Shown one piece after another: positions 60,506 through 64,000 of a stretch of 64,000 bases of DNA; positions within the stretch are counted from its first letter, which is position 1, and every line of letters begins with the position of its first letter. This stretch comes from Eopsaltria australis (taxonomy: Eukaryota; Chordata; Aves; Passeriformes; Petroicidae): positions 1,240,001-1,304,000 of the forward strand of contig JAVTVJ010000342.1 in assembly GCA_034509425.1 (NCBI GenBank). Reading direction: 5' to 3'. The notes beneath the pieces are model-generated. The model was given only the letters and a program-made list of their open reading frames with translations. It searched no databases and had not been told where the DNA came from. Both the position numbers and the translations under genes were made by a program.

Positions 60506-60802
60506 GTTTAGGTTTATTTTGCATGAATCACTGTCAGTGGATGGCCCCCTTATTTCTAATGCCTTGAACATAACTATGTTGTTGGAATAAGTAACTTTCA
60601 ACCTTGCTCATGAGCACTTACTGCAGCTTAGGGATTTCCATATGTTCTTATATGGAGCAGATTACCCAGGACAAACTTAGTTGAATCTGTACTGCTTTTT
60701 TCTAGTCTGTGTAACAATTCCATTTGTGTGTTAGATTTGCAGCTGTGATCAGTCAGGTGTGGCAGAGCACAGGGAGCACCCACGCAGGGAGCTCATCCTG
60801 AG

Positions 60803-60850
60803 TTGGTTCTAACCAGGAGCTGAGGCTTGGTTCTAACCAGGAGCTGAGGC
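60803..60850. repeat. 24-bp perfect tandem duplication in the 3' UTR
   Basis: Two identical adjacent copies of TTGGTTCTAACCAGGAGCTGAGGC-type sequence (60,803-60,826 and 60,827-60,850). Each unit contains the inverted repeat GGTT-CT-AACC, so the RNA could form two small hairpins. Confidence 0.9.
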
Positions 60851-61262
60851 TGTGCTGGGGAGGAGCTGTGAGGGCCAGGCTGGAAGTTTTGCTGTCTCCC
60901 GTCTCATCACCATAAACTAAAGTCATAGGAGAGAAATTCCATGAATGCTGCAATAGAGAAGTAGTTAAGGAATGAATATAACTTCCTATATATTTGCTCT
61001 GACTTCAGATTCCTCAATGTCATCTTGGAATTGGTCTCCGTGTAGTATTCCATAACACTTAGGCAGTCTCACTTACTTGAGCACTTTTTTTTCTAAGTTG
61101 CATTATGGGATTCATCCAGGAGGGAGAAACTGTACCTTTTCCCAAGGTACTGCACCTCCCAGTCCTGAGCAATTCTGGTCCTACTGGGAGGCTGGAGCTT
61201 GTCTCCAGGAGTTGTTCTGAAAAGTAACCAAAAGCACAGTGCAGGGGGATGGGGGGAATATG

Positions 61263-61270
61263 TGTATATA
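61263..61270 (+). promoter_or_regulatory. Pumilio response element UGUAUAUA
   Basis: An exact match to UGUANAUA, the binding site of PUM1/PUM2 repressors, in the distal part of the FAM168B 3' UTR. Function is inferred. Confidence 0.5.
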
Positions 61271-63531
61271 TAACTATCTTAATGGTATTTTGTTGCAAAT
61301 AGTAGAAAGCATGGATATAAAACTGCAGTGGGGGAAACTGTACATCATTAAATAGGCGTTTACACAGTGAGGGTCTTACGAAACATTCTCTCCTGCTTTT
61401 TATATAACATTCCCTATTTAGAATTCCTTTATAAATGAAAACGCAGTATGTGTTTGCACTAGAGCTCCTCAGCAAATGAAAAGAGCTAGTGCAGTAGAGA
61501 CATTTCAGATCAAGCTTCTCTTTAAAAAAAGAAAAAAAAAACTTTTATGGCAGCTTTATATGATTAAAAAAAATACTACTATGAACCTGGAACTGAAAAT
61601 AACTGTTGCAGCAATAACAAAAGAGAAGTCCAAGAAATTTTTTTTTTAAATTCAAATTTCAGGTGTTGCGTCTAGATAAAGTATTTTTTAAAAACCGAGG
61701 TATTCCCTACGTCAGTAACAGCTGATGAAAATGTCTTTTAAATGTAGCAGCAGCGAAAGAAAAATGGCTAATAATTGGCACCAAAAAAACACATAGCCCT
61801 AGTCAGTGTGGTGGTGGTGGTTCAATGAACACGAGGAAGGAAAAGAGACACCTACTGCTAGATGTTGCTTATGCTTGTTGTAACCCTCTCCTGTTTGGAG
61901 TTTCTAGGAGACACACAGGAATGCTGTTCAAGAAAGCTTCGTTTTGAGTGTACTATGCAAGGTAATGCTTAGATGCAGTGGTAGATGAGAAAAAGTCGTT
62001 TATTTTTGTTGAAGTTCTTCCTTGTATTGCTCCATCCACTGGAAAAGCTAACCAAGCAACAGAAGCAAACCACCACCCATCAGTAGCAGCGTGTGTTGGT
62101 GTTGTGAGGAGAGCTGATGGTGCAGAGCTGAACACCAGGGAGCTCAGCACAGGCTGCTCTCCATGGAGCCCTCTGCCTGCACTGCTCTTGGGCAGCAGGG
62201 CAAGAGCATTGGCATGGAATGAGTGACTCAGCACTTGGATCAGTGCTTCAGCACAGTGTTCCACACTGCTCAGCTGGGCATTGCTCAAATAGGTAAGCAC
62301 AGCAGTCTGACACCACTACCTAACTCTAGGGTCAAACTCATGCCAGGGGTGGTAATTCCCATGTGTGTGAAACCTCCCATCTTAGGAGCAGTGGTGAGCA
62401 ATGGCGATGCTTCAGCTGGAGCTGGGGGCACGGGACAGAGCCCGTGGCTGTGCCTGGGCTGTGTTTGTGCAGTGTCCCTTAGGAAACAGCCCTGATCCCC
62501 CCCAGCCTGCTCCAGCACGTGTCAGCCCAGGCAGGCTCCTCAGCCCTGTGAGCCAGGCTTTGGGAAGGCTGCTGGTGATTTCAGCTCATTCACATTGTTC
62601 TCATGAAGAAGTATCAGTTTCTAATCCCGTGTTGTGTCAGCTCTAGGCTTCCTGCAGAGCCCCTCCCGCTGAGGAGGTGAAATGCCACGGGGCAGGAGCA
62701 CCTGCAGCAGGGTCAGGCAGTTTGTGCAGGGCTGGCCCAGAGTTGAGCTGGTTCCCATCTCCTGGGGGACTCTGGGCACGCTGGAGCCTCTGCCCAGGGT
62801 GCTGAGGGCAGGCAAAGTGTCCTGTAGGCACCATAGAGGGAAGAGGAACAGTGCTTACCTGGGGACAAGAAATCTCTTCTTGTGCAGGTTGCATATAACA
62901 CTGAAACATCTGAATTTCACACGTAGTAAGGGTCCAGTCGTGATTTCTAAATCTAGATAATTTATGGGCCCTGAAGTTTCAACATCAAGAAAATGAACAT
63001 GACTTTTCTAAACTGGTTGTGACTTTTGGGCACTTAGCAGGCAAACTGGGAAAGCTTTTTTAGCTGGCTGCTGTACAGACTTGTTTTAAGTAGAAGGGAT
63101 TTGTTAGTGGGTTTTTTTAATTGTAATGCTATTATTGGCTGCCCTCCTGTCTTAAGATCTAAAAAAGTGAGTGCATGCAATGGAAGTACAAGAGGCCCCA
63201 GTAATAGTTCTCCATGTTTGTTATGAAATAGACACAGGTTTCCTTTTTATGACTTTTTTTAAACTGTCTTAGGAACAGTTGTATTGGTACTTTTTTTTTA
63301 AGTTTAGGTCAATGTTGTCTTCCAGAATAAGTTTTAAGGCATCACTCACTCCTGCATTGAACTATCGCATCAACACAAAGAGTGGAGATTCCATTCTGAG
63401 CCAGTTCAATTGTGAAAATTCATACTTTTTTTATTTTTTATGCAATTCAATGAGTAGATGAGCTCAAGTTTAAATTCTTAAAAGCACGTTTATTGTAACA
63501 AGAATTGTTATGTATTAATACTTCAGTTTTC

Positions 63532-63537
63532 AATAAA
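63532..63537 (+). terminator. FAM168B: Distal poly(A) signal of FAM168B
   Basis: CAATAAAGATTG followed within 30 bases by GU- and U-rich sequence (TGTGTTGCTTATTGTGG, then TTTCTTTCC). It is a textbook signal arrangement and the strongest in the UTR. Cleavage is expected near 63,550-63,560. Confidence 0.75.
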
Positions 63538-63559
63538 GATTGACTTGTGTTGCTTATTG

Positions 63560-64000
63560 TGGTTTCTTTCCTACTGTCTTTGGTGACATCCTTCCAGAAA
63601 ACATTCTGTGCTGGAGAACAGTATGGTACATTTAAATTCTTCAAGCTGATGGAATCTGGTGATTGATGGATGCAAAGCAAAATGTTGAAATGGGTTTCTC
63701 AGTAAGGTTTCTTGATGCCTAACAGAACACGATGGCAAAGGGAGTAAGCTGCCCTAAGCTGTCCTGTTTGAGAGTGTGGTAAAGATGTGCAACCCTGCCT
63801 TGTTCCCTTTCTGAGACATTTCCTGGGGTTTGAGAGGTTTTATTTTATAGCTTAAAACAAAGGCAATGGAACAGATGTGAAATTTGATAATACTTCAGCA
63901 TTTGCTTCATACCAAACCCATGCTGTTTGATTGGAGGGGTGACAGCCTCTGAGCATAAAGCTGTTATAAATCAGTATCTTCAGTGTTCCCCAGAAGGAAA
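63560..64000. other. Downstream flank of FAM168B
   Basis: No gene, repeat or RNA recognised in the last 440 bp. Confidence 0.6.

Larger units (their letters stand above)
57246..63555 (+). other. FAM168B: FAM168B 3' untranslated region
   Basis: This runs from the TGA to the cleavage region after the distal AATAAA at 63,532, about 6.3 kb with no intron or convincing downstream exon. FAM168B mRNAs in mammals also carry a long 3' UTR. It contains an internal AATAAA at 60,500 after a run of about 18 T, a 24-bp tandem duplication at 60,803, a perfect Pumilio element at 61,263, a let-7-type seed match (TACCTCA) at 59,972-59,978 and a miR-17-type match (GCACTTT) at 61,081. Long UTRs of this kind are typical of neuronal, post-transcriptionally controlled genes. 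Confidence 0.8.

Noticed and set aside
1..64000. CRISPR arrays, bacterial operons, tRNA or rRNA genes
   Set aside because: No direct-repeat/spacer pattern, no operon-like coding density and no cloverleaf or rRNA signature was seen; the DNA is clearly vertebrate nuclear.

Overview
The window is nuclear DNA from a vertebrate, most likely a bird. The evidence is split genes with GT-AG introns, CpG-island promoters, kilobase-long 3' UTRs, and three decayed fragments of CR1, the dominant LINE of avian genomes, all in minus orientation. I could not determine the species from the sequence.

Two protein-coding genes can be rebuilt exon by exon and are arranged head to head. On the minus strand, PLEKHB2 (evectin-2) runs from a CpG-island promoter near 21.9 kb to a stop at 10,488 and a 3' UTR reaching to about 7.1 kb. 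Seven coding exons encode 224 residues: a PH domain, a Tyr/Pro/Gln-rich linker with a PPPY motif, and a C-terminal hydrophobic tail. On the plus strand, FAM168B (MANI) starts at a CpG island near 40.5 kb. Its non-coding first exon is followed by five coding exons (47,020-57,245) for 195 residues, then a 3' UTR of about 6.3 kb ending at a poly(A) signal at 63,532. All splice junctions keep the frame.

Layout: 1-7.1 kb is gene-free flank with an orphan GC-rich island, a 17-bp minisatellite and a CR1 reverse-transcriptase remnant. 7.1-21.9 kb is PLEKHB2. 22-40 kb is the gene-free interval between the two promoters, with a CR1 tail and a large CATC-type satellite just upstream of FAM168B. 40.5-63.6 kb is FAM168B. 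63.6-64 kb is downstream flank.

Functionally, PLEKHB2 is a phosphatidylserine-binding protein of recycling endosomes, and FAM168B is a neuronal membrane-associated inhibitor of neurite outgrowth. Both promoters contain a perfect CRE (TGACGTCA). Both proteins combine a Tyr/Pro/Gln-rich segment with a glycine-spaced hydrophobic stretch of similar sequence, the most interesting observation here. No bacterial-type system, CRISPR array, RNA gene or intact mobile element was seen.
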